In this document: positions 35,019 through 44,299 of the stretch, in pieces | Position numbering within the stretch: the first letter of the stretch is position 1 | How the letters are laid out: the number at the start of each line of letters is the position of its first letter | DNA from: CAYZJR01 sp964503045 | Lineage (GTDB): Bacteria > Cyanobacteriota > Vampirovibrionia > Obscuribacterales > Obscuribacteraceae | NCBI GenBank assembly: GCA_964503045.1 | Contig: CAZCZI010000004.1 | Coordinates: forward strand, 106,713 to 170,712 | Reading direction: 5' to 3' | DNA length: 64,000 nt | The notes under the pieces: generated by a model | Databases searched by the model: none | What the model was told of the DNA's origin: nothing | What the model saw: the letters and a program-made list of their open reading frames with translations, nothing else | Program-made: the position numbers and the translations under genes

Positions 35019-35621
35019 CTAGGCGTTTGGTTTTACTTCAACGGTGTTTTGCTCTTGAGATTCACCGACGCGAGCGCCTTTATTGCCCCTGGCACCATGC
35101 GCTTTGCGATGCCCCTTTCTTGCGTGCTTGGGTGAAAGTGCTCTGCGACGAATCTGTTTTTTCTGATCGTCGGTCAGCTGTTCGGAGACATCCATTTTGA
35201 ATGCAAGACTGAGATTGGCAATATCGGCGCGAAGACCGTTGATTTTGTCTTGTGTTTGAGTGATCGCTTTGCGATCTAAAGTCGGTTTTGTGATCATGTC
35301 TTTCAGCTGACGTTGCGCCGATTGAAGTTCAAGACGTTTTGGCCCTAGGGTGTCAGCGAGTTTGTTTTTCATGTCATGGATTTTTTCGAGCTGTTCGTCG
35401 GTCAAATTGAGCGCCTTCATTCCACCGCCTACGCGACCGGCTACCGCAGCCGCAGCAGGCTCGCCGCCTATGTCTATAACGGGTGCGATTGCTACTGAAG
35501 ACTCGGGATTGTCGAGCTGAGCACCAACACCAACAGAGGACTCATCTTGTAATTGTGCATATACAGGAAGCGAAGTAACGATCGCCAAACTAAGCGCAGT
35601 CAAAGCTACAGCAATTTTCAT
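35019..35621 (-). CDS. Spy/CpxP-like periplasmic LTxxQ protein
   Basis: The 200-residue product has a signal peptide (IAVALTALSLAIVTSLPVYA). A helical core carries two LTxxQ-type motifs: LNLTDEQLEKIHDMKNKL and EQLTDDQKKQIRRRALSP. It resembles Spy/CpxP, periplasmic ATP-independent chaperones or metal-resistance proteins. The C-terminus is strongly basic (HARKGHRKAHGARGNKG), which is unusual for the family. AGAAGGAG precedes the ATG and a clear terminator follows. The 315 bases between this gene and hen1 are AT-rich with no gene seen. Confidence 0.75.
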   Translation of the reverse strand: MKIAVALTALSLAIVTSLPVYAQLQDESSVGVGAQLDNPESSVAIAPVIDIGGEPAAAAVAGRVGGGMKALNLTDEQLEKIHDMKNKLADTLGPKRLELQSAQRQLKDMITKPTLDRKAITQTQDKINGLRADIANLSLAFKMDVSEQLTDDQKKQIRRRALSPKHARKGHRKAHGARGNKGARVGESQEQNTVEVKPNA

Positions 35622-35936
35622 TGCATTTCTCCTTCTAAAATATGGGTCACAGAATTTTTGATTAAGCCGCCGACGTCATTTCGGTATTTGATCGTTCCGC
35701 ATCCGTCGCATACTCCTATAACGCTTGGCAATGCCAAAAAGTTCAAATTTTTTGGATAAAAATTTGGATTTTTTCGAAGAAAGTTTTGAACCCCTCCACT
35801 GGTGGGGCTTTCACAAAACACCCCGGCGGCCGTTTGGGGACTGTTTCGCCCAAATTGTTCTCAGCCCCACTCCATACTAAGGATGGTGATTTAGTACCAT
35901 TTATGTTTATCCATATATGCGGGGCTTCGGTTCGCG

Positions 35937-37334
35937 ATGCTGCTCCAGATTTCGACTACCCATCAACCGGCAGAAGTGCTCAGCTATCTTTTGCACAAGC
36001 ATCCCGACAAGTTGCAGTCGACAGAGCTTTCGTTTGGAAAGGTCTTTGTCTTTTATCCGGAGAATTCGAAGGAGCGCTGCACGGCTGCCGTGATGTTGGA
36101 GGTTGATCCGGTTGCCTTGGTGCGCGGCAAGAAGGCGAGCTCTGACGGCATGTTGGAACAGTATGTAAATGACAGACCGTATGTTGCCTCGTCATTCATG
36201 AGCGTCGCCATATCGCAGATGTTTAGGTCGGCTCTCAATGGCACTTGTAAGGAACTGCCGGAGATGGTCGCGCAGCCCATTGCCCTGGAGGTGTCACTAG
36301 ATGTGGTGCCTTGTCGCGGCGGTGAGGCGCTCGTTCGTCGATTGTTCGAGCCGCTTGGATACGAGGTCGCAGTCGAGGAAGTGATGCTCGATGAGACCTT
36401 TCCTGATTGGGGGCGAAGCCGCTATCTGCATTTGAAGTTGAGTGCAAACAAGACACTCAAAGATCTGCTGGCGCATCTTTATGTTTTGATTCCGGTGATG
36501 GATAACGACAAGCACTACTGGGTCGGCGAAGACGAGGTCGAGAAGCTCTTGCGGCACGCCGGAGAGTGGCTTGCCGTGCACCCCGAGAAAGGTCTTGTCA
36601 CCGATCGGTACCTGCGACACAAACGCGGGTTGACCCGCGATGCTTTGGCGCGACTGGTGATTGAAGAAGATCAAGATCTTGATGAAACGGACATCGTGCG
36701 GGCCAATGAGGAAGAGGCGGTCGAAGAGAAGATAAGTCTCAACGAGCAACGAATCGGGTCTGTAATTTCTGTTTTGAAACGGTTCTCAGCGCGGCGCATC
36801 ATTGATATGGGTTGCGGCGATGGCAAGCTTCTGGGGCGATTGAAGGAAGAAAAAGAGTTTCAAGAGCTGGTTGGCATGGATGTTTCGGTGCATGCGTTGG
36901 AAGTTGCGTACAAACGATTGCGACTTGAACGCGTGCCAGAACATCAGAAAGAGCGAATCAAGCTGTTGCAAGGCTCGCTGACATACAAAGACAAACGGCT
37001 CAGCGGTTTTGATGCGGCTACCTGTATCGAGGTTGTGGAACATCTGGACCCGCCCCGCTTGGAAGCTTTTCAGCGGACGATTTTTGAATACGCCAAGCCG
37101 AAGGTCGTGGTTTTGACTACCCCGAACTGCGAGTACAACGTGCGCTTCGAATCGCTACCTGCCGGTGTGTTCAGGCACCGAGATCATCGATTCGAGTGGA
37201 CACGCAAAGAGTTTCAAGAGTGGTCAAATCTGGCTTGCGAGCGCTTTGGCTATAACGTCGAGTTCTTGCCCATTGGTGCCGAAGACCCCGAAGTGGGAGC
37301 ACCAACGCAGATGGGGGTGTTTACACTCAAATGA
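35937..37334 (+). CDS. hen1: Hen1 RNA 3'-end 2'-O-methyltransferase
   Basis: The 465-residue bacterial Hen1 installs a 2'-O-methyl mark on the 3' end of RNA during Pnkp/Hen1 repair so that the site cannot be cut again. The N-terminal half is the bacterial domain that activates the Pnkp ligase (LLQISTTHQPAEVLSYLLHK through LAVHPEKGLVTDRYLRHKRG). The C-terminal half is the SAM methyltransferase: IIDMGCGDGKLLGRL, metal-binding CIEVVEHLDPPRLEAF, LTTPNCEYNVRFE and FRHRDHRFEWTRKEFQEW. The stop overlaps the pnkp start by 4 bases. Confidence 0.95.
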   Translation: MLLQISTTHQPAEVLSYLLHKHPDKLQSTELSFGKVFVFYPENSKERCTAAVMLEVDPVALVRGKKASSDGMLEQYVNDRPYVASSFMSVAISQMFRSALNGTCKELPEMVAQPIALEVSLDVVPCRGGEALVRRLFEPLGYEVAVEEVMLDETFPDWGRSRYLHLKLSANKTLKDLLAHLYVLIPVMDNDKHYWVGEDEVEKLLRHAGEWLAVHPEKGLVTDRYLRHKRGLTRDALARLVIEEDQDLDETDIVRANEEEAVEEKISLNEQRIGSVISVLKRFSARRIIDMGCGDGKLLGRLKEEKEFQELVGMDVSVHALEVAYKRLRLERVPEHQKERIKLLQGSLTYKDKRLSGFDAATCIEVVEHLDPPRLEAFQRTIFEYAKPKVVVLTTPNCEYNVRFESLPAGVFRHRDHRFEWTRKEFQEWSNLACERFGYNVEFLPIGAEDPEVGAPTQMGVFTLK

Positions 37335-39922
37335 AGCTTTCGGTACCTGAGTTGTGTCTTGTCGTGATGATCGGTGCCTCCGGCTCCGGAAAATCGACGT
37401 TTGCGAAGAAGCATTTCAAGCCGACTGAAGTGCTGTCGTCTGATTACTGTCGTGGTCTGGTGAGCGATGATGAAAACGATCAATCGGCAACCACGGATGC
37501 TTTTGAGGTGCTGCATTTCATTGCCTCCAAGCGGCTGCGAGCCGGGAAGCTCACCGTAATTGATGCCACCAATGTTCAAGAAGAGGCAAGACGACCGTTG
37601 GTTGCATTGGCGCGATCGCAGGATTGTTTGCCGGTTGCAATCGTGTTGGATATGCCGGAAAAGCTGTGTCTCGAGCGCAATCAGGGAAGACCCGATCGCA
37701 CCTTCGGCGATTACGTCGTCAAACAACATCGCCAAAATCTTCGCCGTTCCATCAAACATTTACAAAGAGAAGGCTTCCGCCATATCTTCATTTTGTCGTC
37801 GCCTGAGGATGTTGAATCGGCTGTTGTGGAGCGGGTTCCACTCTATAGTAATTTGAAGCACGAGAAAGGACCATTTGACATTATCGGCGATGTGCATGGT
37901 TGCTTTGCGGAGTTGAAGGAGCTGTTGGAAAACCTCGGCTACAAAGTAACGGTCGAAGGTGTAAACGGCAGTGGGAATGGATCCGACGGTGCAATTCCGA
38001 AGATCACCGTGGATGCTCCGCATGGACGAAAAGCAGTGTTTGTAGGCGATCTCGTCGACCGCGGGCCGGATGTTCCTTCCGTTTTGCGTCTGGTCATGAG
38101 CATGGTTGAAGGAGGCAATGGACTTTGCGTCGCCGGCAACCACGACGTGAAACTACTGCGAAAGCTGAATGGGAAAGATGTTCGAATAACGCATGGGCTG
38201 GCAGAAACGCTCGAGCAAATGGAGCGCGAGCCGAAAGAGTTTCACGAGCGCGTGGCAAAGTTTATCGATGGTTTGATCAGTCACTATGTTCTTGATGATG
38301 GAAAACTGGTGGTGGCACATGCCGGGCTTAAACAGTCATATCAGGGACGCAGCTCGGGGCGGGTGCGCGAGTTTTGTCTATATGGAGAGACTACTGGAGA
38401 AACCGATGAGTACGGACTTCCGGTGCGATACAACTGGGCGATGGAGTATCGCGGCAATGCCATGGTCGTCTACGGGCACACTCCCGTGGGCGAGCCGGAG
38501 TGGCTTAATCGTACCATTTGCGTCGATACCGGTTGCGTTTTTGGCGGCAGCCTGACTGCGCTTAGATATCCCGAAAGAGAGTTGGTGTCAGTTAAAGCGC
38601 AGCATACCTACTATGAGTCTGTGAAGCCGTTTTTGGAAACCGATAAGCTCTCACCACAATTGGGACTGGATTCTGGTCGTGACGAGGTTCTCGATATCGA
38701 AGACGTCACAGGCAAGCGCGTGATAAACACGCGATTGCAGAATAACATCACGATACGAGAAGAGAATGCGTGTGCTGCTCTCGAAGTGATGAGTCGGTTT
38801 GCAATTAATCCAAAGTGGCTGATTTACCTGCCGCCGACAATGTCTCCTTGTGAGACGAGCAACCTGCCGGGCTATCTGGAGCATCCCGTCGAAGCGCTCA
38901 ACTACTACTTAATCAACGGTGTCTCGACCGTTGTATGTCAAACCAAACACATGGGCTCGCGCGCCGTTGTTTTGGTGGCAAAGGACGAATCGAGCGCCCA
39001 GAGACGATTCGGCGTCGTCAATGAAGGTGTCGGAGTTTGTTATACGAGAACGGGTCGGAAGTTTTTCAATGATCCTGAGTTAGAACGAGAGTTCATCGCC
39101 AGAATGTCAAATGCGTTGACGGCGGCCAATTTCTGGCAGAAGTTCAACACCTCATGGATTCTACTCGATTGCGAGCTGATGCCATGGTCTGCCAAGGCTC
39201 GCGAGCTAATTCGCGATCAATACGCGGCTGTCGGCAGCGCCGCCGTGTCATCACTGCCGGTGGCGTCAAAAGCCTTGGCGATGGCGAAGCAACGCGGAGT
39301 CGATGTCGCCGAAATGCTCGGCAAAGTCGATGCGCGTTTGGAGATGGCGCAAAAGTTTCAAAAGGCCTATAGGGGATACTGCTGGAACGTCGAGTCCATC
39401 GATGATTACAAACTGGCGCCGTTTCAGATTCTTGCAACCGAAGGAATGACGCACGTCGGCAAAGATCACGTCTGGCACATGGAGGCGCTGGCCGAACTCT
39501 GCAAACATGACCCAATACTTTTGGCAACCAAGTACAGGGTTGTTGAAACCAGCAATCAAGCCAGTATGGATGAAGTCGTGAGCTGGTGGGAAGAGATGAC
39601 ACGATCGGGTGGCGAAGGCATGGTGGTGAAACCATTCGATGCGATCGTGCCTGCCAAGCGAGGTCTCTTGCAGCCTGCCGTCAAATGCAGAGGTCCGGAA
39701 TATTTGCGCATTATATATGGACCGGAATACAGCGATGACAATAACCTCTTCCGGCTTAGAGCGCGTGGTCTTTCGGCTAAGAGAGGATTGGCGTTGAGAG
39801 AGTTTTCTCTGGGCATTGAGGCGTTGGAGCGCTTTGTGCGGCACGAGCCGTTGTACAGAGTGCATGAGTGTGTGTTCGGCGTTTTGGCATTGGAAAGCGA
39901 ACCTGTCGACCCGCGGCTTTAG
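37331..39922 (+). CDS. pnkp: polynucleotide kinase-phosphatase-ligase Pnkp
   Basis: This 863-residue three-domain enzyme repairs cleaved RNA. The 5'-OH kinase has P-loop GASGSGKST (residues 15-23, Lys21/Ser22) and SSDYCR (Asp38). The metallophosphatase removes 2',3'-phosphates (GDVHG with Asp187/His189, FVGDLVDRGPD, VAGNHD, VVYGHTPVG). The C-terminal adenylyltransferase has KHMG (Lys539) as AMP-accepting motif and EGMVVKP. Several positions match Clostridium thermocellum Pnkp numbering as I remember it (Lys21, Asp38, Asp187, His189). It needs Hen1 for sealing and is encoded with it in one overlapping operon. RNA damaged by ribotoxins is the expected substrate. Confidence 0.96.
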   Translation: MKLSVPELCLVVMIGASGSGKSTFAKKHFKPTEVLSSDYCRGLVSDDENDQSATTDAFEVLHFIASKRLRAGKLTVIDATNVQEEARRPLVALARSQDCLPVAIVLDMPEKLCLERNQGRPDRTFGDYVVKQHRQNLRRSIKHLQREGFRHIFILSSPEDVESAVVERVPLYSNLKHEKGPFDIIGDVHGCFAELKELLENLGYKVTVEGVNGSGNGSDGAIPKITVDAPHGRKAVFVGDLVDRGPDVPSVLRLVMSMVEGGNGLCVAGNHDVKLLRKLNGKDVRITHGLAETLEQMEREPKEFHERVAKFIDGLISHYVLDDGKLVVAHAGLKQSYQGRSSGRVREFCLYGETTGETDEYGLPVRYNWAMEYRGNAMVVYGHTPVGEPEWLNRTICVDTGCVFGGSLTALRYPERELVSVKAQHTYYESVKPFLETDKLSPQLGLDSGRDEVLDIEDVTGKRVINTRLQNNITIREENACAALEVMSRFAINPKWLIYLPPTMSPCETSNLPGYLEHPVEALNYYLINGVSTVVCQTKHMGSRAVVLVAKDESSAQRRFGVVNEGVGVCYTRTGRKFFNDPELEREFIARMSNALTAANFWQKFNTSWILLDCELMPWSAKARELIRDQYAAVGSAAVSSLPVASKALAMAKQRGVDVAEMLGKVDARLEMAQKFQKAYRGYCWNVESIDDYKLAPFQILATEGMTHVGKDHVWHMEALAELCKHDPILLATKYRVVETSNQASMDEVVSWWEEMTRSGGEGMVVKPFDAIVPAKRGLLQPAVKCRGPEYLRIIYGPEYSDDNNLFRLRARGLSAKRGLALREFSLGIEALERFVRHEPLYRVHECVFGVLALESEPVDPRL

Positions 39923-39988
39923 TGGAGATACAATGGTATTTAGATGGAAATTTAAAACCAAGGCAAATTTAGTAGCGAGGGCATACAA

Positions 39989-41008
39989 ATAGAAATTCTC
40001 ATTTCAAAGCTTCCAAAAGCTGAATTGCATTTGCACATTGAGGGAACATTCGAACCCGAACTTATATTTGAAATTGCACAACGCAACAAATTGAAGGTGC
40101 CGTACGCTTCGGTAGAAGACCTTCGAGAGGCTTACCATTTCACGGACTTGCAATCGTTCTTAAATGTCTATTACGCAGGAATGAACGTTCTCAAAACGGC
40201 CCAAGACTATATCGATCTTGCAAACGCTTATTTCGAACGAGCGAAACAACAAAACGTCGTGCATGCCGAACTCTTTTTCGACCCGCAAGCTCACACGGAG
40301 CGCGGCGTGTCCTTCGATGTAGTGATGGAGGGGCTCTGGGAGGCTGTTTCCAATAGTAAGAAACACCATGGCATATCGAGCAAATTGATTATGTGTTTCT
40401 TGCGCGATCAAAGTGCGGAGTCAGCCATGGAAACCCTCGAGCAAGCACTGAGGCACAAAGAAAAGATTGTCGGCGTCGGTCTCGACTCCGCTGAGAAAGA
40501 CCACCCGCCGGTCAAGTTCAAAGACGTCTTCGCTCGCGCGCGCGCAGAGGGCCTTCTTACCGTCTGTCATGCAGGCGAAGAAGGTCCGCCCGAATATGTT
40601 TGGGAAGCGCTGGATGTTCTCAAAGTGTCGCGCATCGATCACGGCGTGCGCAGCTTGGAAGATCCTCGTCTTGTCGATCGTCTCGTCGACGACCAGGTGC
40701 CTCTGACTGTGTGCCCGATGTCCAACGTCAAATTGAAAGTATTCGATAGGATGCACGATCACAACCTCAAGGAGATGATGGAGCTTGGCATTCGCGCCAC
40801 GATTAATTCGGACGACCCGGCGTACTTTGGCGGCTACGTATCAGAAAATTTCTTGTCCGCTACCGAAGCGCTCAATCTCACCCACGAAGAACTCGTAAAA
40901 CTTGCTGAAAACTCGTTTAGAGCAGCATTTATTTCGGATGAGGAACGTGCCGAGTATCTAGGCCTGCTCGAAAAGGCTGTAAATGGAAAGGCTTGCACAG
41001 TAGAGTAG
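39989..41008 (+). CDS. adenosine/adenine deaminase family protein
   Basis: This metal-dependent deaminase of the amidohydrolase fold hydrolyses adenosine or adenine to inosine or hypoxanthine. Motifs are complete: KAELHLHIEG (two His zinc ligands), VCHAGEEG, SRIDHGVRSLED, LTVCPMSNVKL and INSDDPAYFGG. The first usable TTG (40025) would cut off the conserved KLPKAE. The frame continues upstream to an ATA at 39989 that has GAGGG exactly 7 bases before it, and this is taken here as the likely start. The conventional call is 40025. ADA versus adenine deaminase cannot be separated by eye. It begins a unit with two following genes. Confidence 0.88.
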   Translation: MEILISKLPKAELHLHIEGTFEPELIFEIAQRNKLKVPYASVEDLREAYHFTDLQSFLNVYYAGMNVLKTAQDYIDLANAYFERAKQQNVVHAELFFDPQAHTERGVSFDVVMEGLWEAVSNSKKHHGISSKLIMCFLRDQSAESAMETLEQALRHKEKIVGVGLDSAEKDHPPVKFKDVFARARAEGLLTVCHAGEEGPPEYVWEALDVLKVSRIDHGVRSLEDPRLVDRLVDDQVPLTVCPMSNVKLKVFDRMHDHNLKEMMELGIRATINSDDPAYFGGYVSENFLSATEALNLTHEELVKLAENSFRAAFISDEERAEYLGLLEKAVNGKACTVE

Positions 41009-41012
41009 AGCT

Positions 41013-41639
41013 GTGACTGGGTTGCTGAAACCAATTTCAATGTTCAACTTTTTTGCTGCGGTTACGCTGGTCGTGATCGCAGCCGTTTGTCTGGTCAGTT
41101 TGTGGGATGACCGCAGGCATCAGCAGTCTGAATTCAAGCGCGCCATGAAAGTGGAGATCACGCCAGTCGAGCGCAATATGTATTACCGCAAATTTGCAGT
41201 GGCACGAGATCTCGCTACCTCGTTTTTGAAAACATATCCATACTCACCTGAAATCTATGGGTTGAGAGCAGCTGCCCGTGCAGAACTCGGAGACACCAAA
41301 GGCGCAAGCGAGGACTGCGACAAGGCGTTGATGATGAAGCCGGGAGTGTATTGGATCTATTTCGCGCGCGGTCTCATCAAGCTCGAGGCTGGTGCGTATG
41401 CCGAAGCTTTGTCAGAGCTGGAAATGTCTCAACAATGCGGGCTTGGTGACTTCGCACCCCTATATGGTGCCCGAGCAAAGTGCGAAGCGAAGCTGGGACA
41501 GACGGAAGCAGCGCTGCGCGATTGTAAGACGGCTCTGTCTATTGACGAACATGATGAAGAGTCGATTTCTCTGCTAGAGCAATTGCAGCGACCCGAAAAA
41601 GACAAGCAAAAAAAATCGTCGGAACTCATCGCGAAATGA
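41013..41639 (+). CDS. membrane-anchored TPR protein
   Basis: The 208-residue product has one N-terminal membrane helix (FNFFAAVTLVVIAAVCLVSL). Three to four TPR units follow (SPEIYGLRAAARAELGDTKG, KPGVYWIYFARGLIKLEAGA, GDFAPLYGARAKCEAKLGQT). GTG 41013 is 4 bases after the deaminase stop; ATG 41040 is an alternative. Its stop overlaps the start of the GT-C-like gene by 4 bases, so the two products are probably made together. Confidence 0.75.
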   Translation: MTGLLKPISMFNFFAAVTLVVIAAVCLVSLWDDRRHQQSEFKRAMKVEITPVERNMYYRKFAVARDLATSFLKTYPYSPEIYGLRAAARAELGDTKGASEDCDKALMMKPGVYWIYFARGLIKLEAGAYAEALSELEMSQQCGLGDFAPLYGARAKCEAKLGQTEAALRDCKTALSIDEHDEESISLLEQLQRPEKDKQKKSSELIAK

Positions 41640-43360
41640 ACATTCATTTCTGGTTCGCGACTGCAATGTTGACGCTGATAGCTGTCTGGTTTGTCGTTGT
41701 CTTCGCTGTGACTGGAATCGGTCTGCTTGCTGGCCATGCATTGCGGCTCAAGTCACGGCTGACTCTTGATTCACTGATTCTCAGCTTTTGGCTTGGCTTC
41801 GGTGTGCTTCTGACTGGTCTGCAGATGGTTCATATGTTTCTGCCAATCTCGCCTCTTTTTCCAGTCATAGCGGCCGGGCTGGGATTGCTTGGTTATGTGC
41901 TGCATCAACGCCAGCTTAGGAGCTTCTTCAAAACCATCAGACTAACCAAGCAATGGCTTGTAATGCTACCGGTGGCGGTGGTGATCGCTTTTATGGCGCA
42001 AAGAGCAAATGGACCCCTTTTCGATTACAACGCTGGTTACTATCAACTCGAGATAATCGAGTGGTATAAGCAATTCGCTGTTGTTCCCGGGCTCGGAAAC
42101 CTGTTTGGGTGCTTGTCGTACAACCAGACTTACTACTTCTTAGCAGCGCTTTTGGATCAGTGCACGGGTATGGGAGTCCCTCCATGCGAGAGCATCACGA
42201 ATGGTGTGTTCGTCACTATGATGATTCTGCAAATCGCGCTCTGGATGTCGCGGGCTGGAAGTAAGAGCAGTGCGACACGTATTGCCCTCGCCTTTCACTT
42301 AGTGTTTTTCATCATTGCTTTCTACGAGGCGATTGGACCAAACGTAAAAGGAGTGGCCACAGAGATCGCGTCGACTGCGCTTTCACTCGTCATCGCCAAC
42401 GAGCTGTTTAAATTGCTGATTAGGCGCCAGTCTCAAGCGTCGCGACGAACTGAGATTTTTCTGGTCATATTCTTCAGCGCGCTTTTGATCACAATAAAGG
42501 TCGGCAATATCTTTTATGCCTTCAATTCGTCATTGATTGCGTTGTGGCTCGCGCGTGAATCGAAATTCACATCACAAGTTGTTTCTGTGCGCCAGTTGGC
42601 GCTCATTACATTGCTTGTTGGGCCTTGGATCATTCACGGCGTGATCATGAATGGTTGCCTTCTCTACCCACTATCTTTCACGGCTTTGCCGTTTGAGTGG
42701 ACTGTTCCTAAACCCTCAATTCAAAGCTGCGCAAACTGGATATATGGATTCGCTCGCACACCTGACTGTCACTGGACACAAGTGCAACCCGGATGGGGCT
42801 GGCTTCCTGGCTGGATTGGTTACGTTTGCTACATCTATCAGATAAACACACTCGTGCCATGGATGATTGCGTGTTGCAGCGCGCCGGTCGTGATTGTGAA
42901 TCGCAACAAAATCGATAAACGAATATTCTATGTGTTGTGGGCAGCCGGACTCAGCTATTTTTGTTCGATGTGGCTGGCACCGGATACGCGATATTGTGTA
43001 GGAACGGTCTGGATATCGGCTGCCATTCTTGCGGCACTAGCGGCGGAGATTCGAGGTTTTACCAAGGGCAAAGCAGTCGCGTTCTTTGCTTTTGCGTGTG
43101 TCGCTTTGGCATGTTCGTCTCCGCGGTTCGGTCAAAGCGTTGGTTTCTTGCAAACCTATGTCTTGGCTAAACCACTCACACGAGAGTTTGTCACGCGCTC
43201 TGGATTGAAGGTACTGGTTCCTGCCCGTGGCGATCGCGTTTTTCGAGAAATTCCGGCGACACCGTTTCCAAATCCATACCTGAGGCTTCGTGAAAAAGGG
43301 CGAATGGAGAGCGGTTTTGTAAGCGACATAAAGGGAAACGGAGTTGGAGTCGAGCCTTAG
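41636..43360 (+). CDS. LIC_10190-like multi-pass membrane protein
   Basis: The 574-residue product has about 11 hydrophobic segments. The extracytoplasmic loop FDYNAGYYQLEIIEWYKQFA, then VVPGLGNLFGCLSYNQTYYF, matches the diagnostic loop of LIC_10190-type membrane proteins. These are GT-C-like and probably act on cell-surface polysaccharide. It is translationally coupled to the upstream TPR protein, which may help position it. The substrate is not known. Confidence 0.72.
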   Translation: MNIHFWFATAMLTLIAVWFVVVFAVTGIGLLAGHALRLKSRLTLDSLILSFWLGFGVLLTGLQMVHMFLPISPLFPVIAAGLGLLGYVLHQRQLRSFFKTIRLTKQWLVMLPVAVVIAFMAQRANGPLFDYNAGYYQLEIIEWYKQFAVVPGLGNLFGCLSYNQTYYFLAALLDQCTGMGVPPCESITNGVFVTMMILQIALWMSRAGSKSSATRIALAFHLVFFIIAFYEAIGPNVKGVATEIASTALSLVIANELFKLLIRRQSQASRRTEIFLVIFFSALLITIKVGNIFYAFNSSLIALWLARESKFTSQVVSVRQLALITLLVGPWIIHGVIMNGCLLYPLSFTALPFEWTVPKPSIQSCANWIYGFARTPDCHWTQVQPGWGWLPGWIGYVCYIYQINTLVPWMIACCSAPVVIVNRNKIDKRIFYVLWAAGLSYFCSMWLAPDTRYCVGTVWISAAILAALAAEIRGFTKGKAVAFFAFACVALACSSPRFGQSVGFLQTYVLAKPLTREFVTRSGLKVLVPARGDRVFREIPATPFPNPYLRLREKGRMESGFVSDIKGNGVGVEP

Positions 43361-43474
43361 GAGATACTCCTACTGTTTTTGGTGCGGTACCAAAAAATCA
43401 CACTTGGTCTTTAAAGTCAGACTGTTCATTACCCTTACTATCCCCATGCCTTGAACAGCCGAGGTTCCTTTAAT

Positions 43475-43765
43475 ATGGACTTTGATGATGCGTTTGCTGC
43501 CAAACGGCAGCAGAGTGTGCGCAACAAGTTTTTTGATGATTTTGTTTCTGGAGCCGGAGAGCCCGCTCCAACCAAGAAGTTAGCGACTCAGGAGATTGCC
43601 GCTTCACCAGGCGGCGATGTCGACAAAATGCTTTTGGATTTCAGTCTTGACGGAGATGCTGCCGCTGCCAATCAATCTAAAAAGATGGGCTCGATGCCTC
43701 CAAAAGATTCAGCTGCGTTTGTGCCGGACGAACATTTCTTCAGGACAATAGCTAACAAGACTTAG
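43475..43765 (+). CDS. small acidic hypothetical protein
   Basis: The product has 96 residues from ATG 43475; a TTG at 43451 is also open. The N-terminus is helical and charged (DFDDAFAAKRQQSVRNKFFD), followed by a disordered Pro/Ala/Lys stretch and a final block FVPDEHFFRTIANK. There is no signal peptide or membrane segment. The stop is immediately followed by the GATCACGC palindromic repeat. I recognise no family. Confidence 0.55.
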   Translation: MDFDDAFAAKRQQSVRNKFFDDFVSGAGEPAPTKKLATQEIAASPGGDVDKMLLDFSLDGDAAAANQSKKMGSMPPKDSAAFVPDEHFFRTIANKT

Positions 43766-43968
43766 GTGATCACGCGCCGCGTGATCACGNNNNNNNNNNN
43801 NNNNNNNNNNNNNNNNNNNNNNNNNNNNNNNNNNNNNNNNNNNNNNNNNNNNNNNNNNNNNNNNNNNNNNNNNNNNNNNNNNNNNNNNNGTGATCACGCG
43901 CCGCGTGATCACGAAATTCGTGTCCCATTCGCTGTATTGATCTCGAGATCACGCAGCGCGTGATCTCG
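43766..43968. repeat. intergenic palindromic 15-bp repeat array
   Basis: Units of GATCACGCGCCGCGT occur at 43768-43782 and 43892-43906, each followed by a partial unit, on both sides of a 100-N gap. A variant occurs at 43947-43961. Each forms a near-perfect hairpin: GTGATCACGCG/CGCGTGATCAC with a 1-nt centre, and CGAGATCACGC/GCGTGATCTCG with loop AGC. It lies between two convergent genes, where it could act as a bidirectional terminator. The same unit is coding at 19954-20013. Confidence 0.8.
43790..43889. other. assembly gap (100 N)
   Basis: Exactly 100 Ns flanked on both sides by the same GATCACGC repeat. If periodicity is kept, the missing length is 6+15n bases. It is probably a collapsed repeat rather than a gap in unique sequence. 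Confidence 0.98.
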
Positions 43969-43972
43969 CGCG

Positions 43973-44299
43973 CTATCTTGCGCCGACCTTTGCGCCGGTT
44001 GAGTTGAGCACGGCATCGAGAAGCCCCGGAAATCTCGAGTCGAGGTCTGCTCGACGAAGAGATGTGAAATGCTCTCGTCCTTCAACTCTTGTTTGAATCA
44101 CACCCGCATCGCGCAACACTTTAAAGTGGTGCGTCATTGTCGATTTCCCTTTTTCAGAACAAATTCTGAAGTTGCCGCAAGTCAACTCGCCCACATCCTT
44201 CAATTGGCAGACGATGTCCAGGCGAATCGGGTCACTCAGCGCATACATCACCGTGGTCAGCTGAATGTCGTCTGGTGATGGATGGAACAGGTTTTTCAT
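43973..44299 (-). CDS. ArsR-type winged-helix regulator
   Basis: The 108-residue product has an ArsR/HTH_20 domain: LTTVMYALSDPIRLDIVCQL, then CSEKGKSTMTHHFKVLRDAG and VIQTRVEGREHFTSLRRADL. ATG 44299 gives the family-like N-terminus; a longer ORF to 44377 lacks support. No complete metal-binding ELCVC motif is seen (LTCGNFRIC is nearby). It is divergent from the old yellow enzyme gene, and such pairs often form a repressor-target unit. The 200 bases between them hold an imperfect TACGATAATATGCGTA-like inverted repeat near 44350 that could be the operator. Confidence 0.85.
   Translation of the reverse strand: MKNLFHPSPDDIQLTTVMYALSDPIRLDIVCQLKDVGELTCGNFRICSEKGKSTMTHHFKVLRDAGVIQTRVEGREHFTSLRRADLDSRFPGLLDAVLNSTGAKVGAR

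Noticed and set aside
35786..36106. 106-codon ORF overlapping the start of hen1
   Set aside because: It is an out-of-frame shadow of the hen1 N-terminus, which has strong family matches.
43766..43968. Open frames across the GATCACGC array (DHAPRD-type peptides)
   Set aside because: They depend on an N gap of unknown length, lack start signals and lie between two convergent genes.
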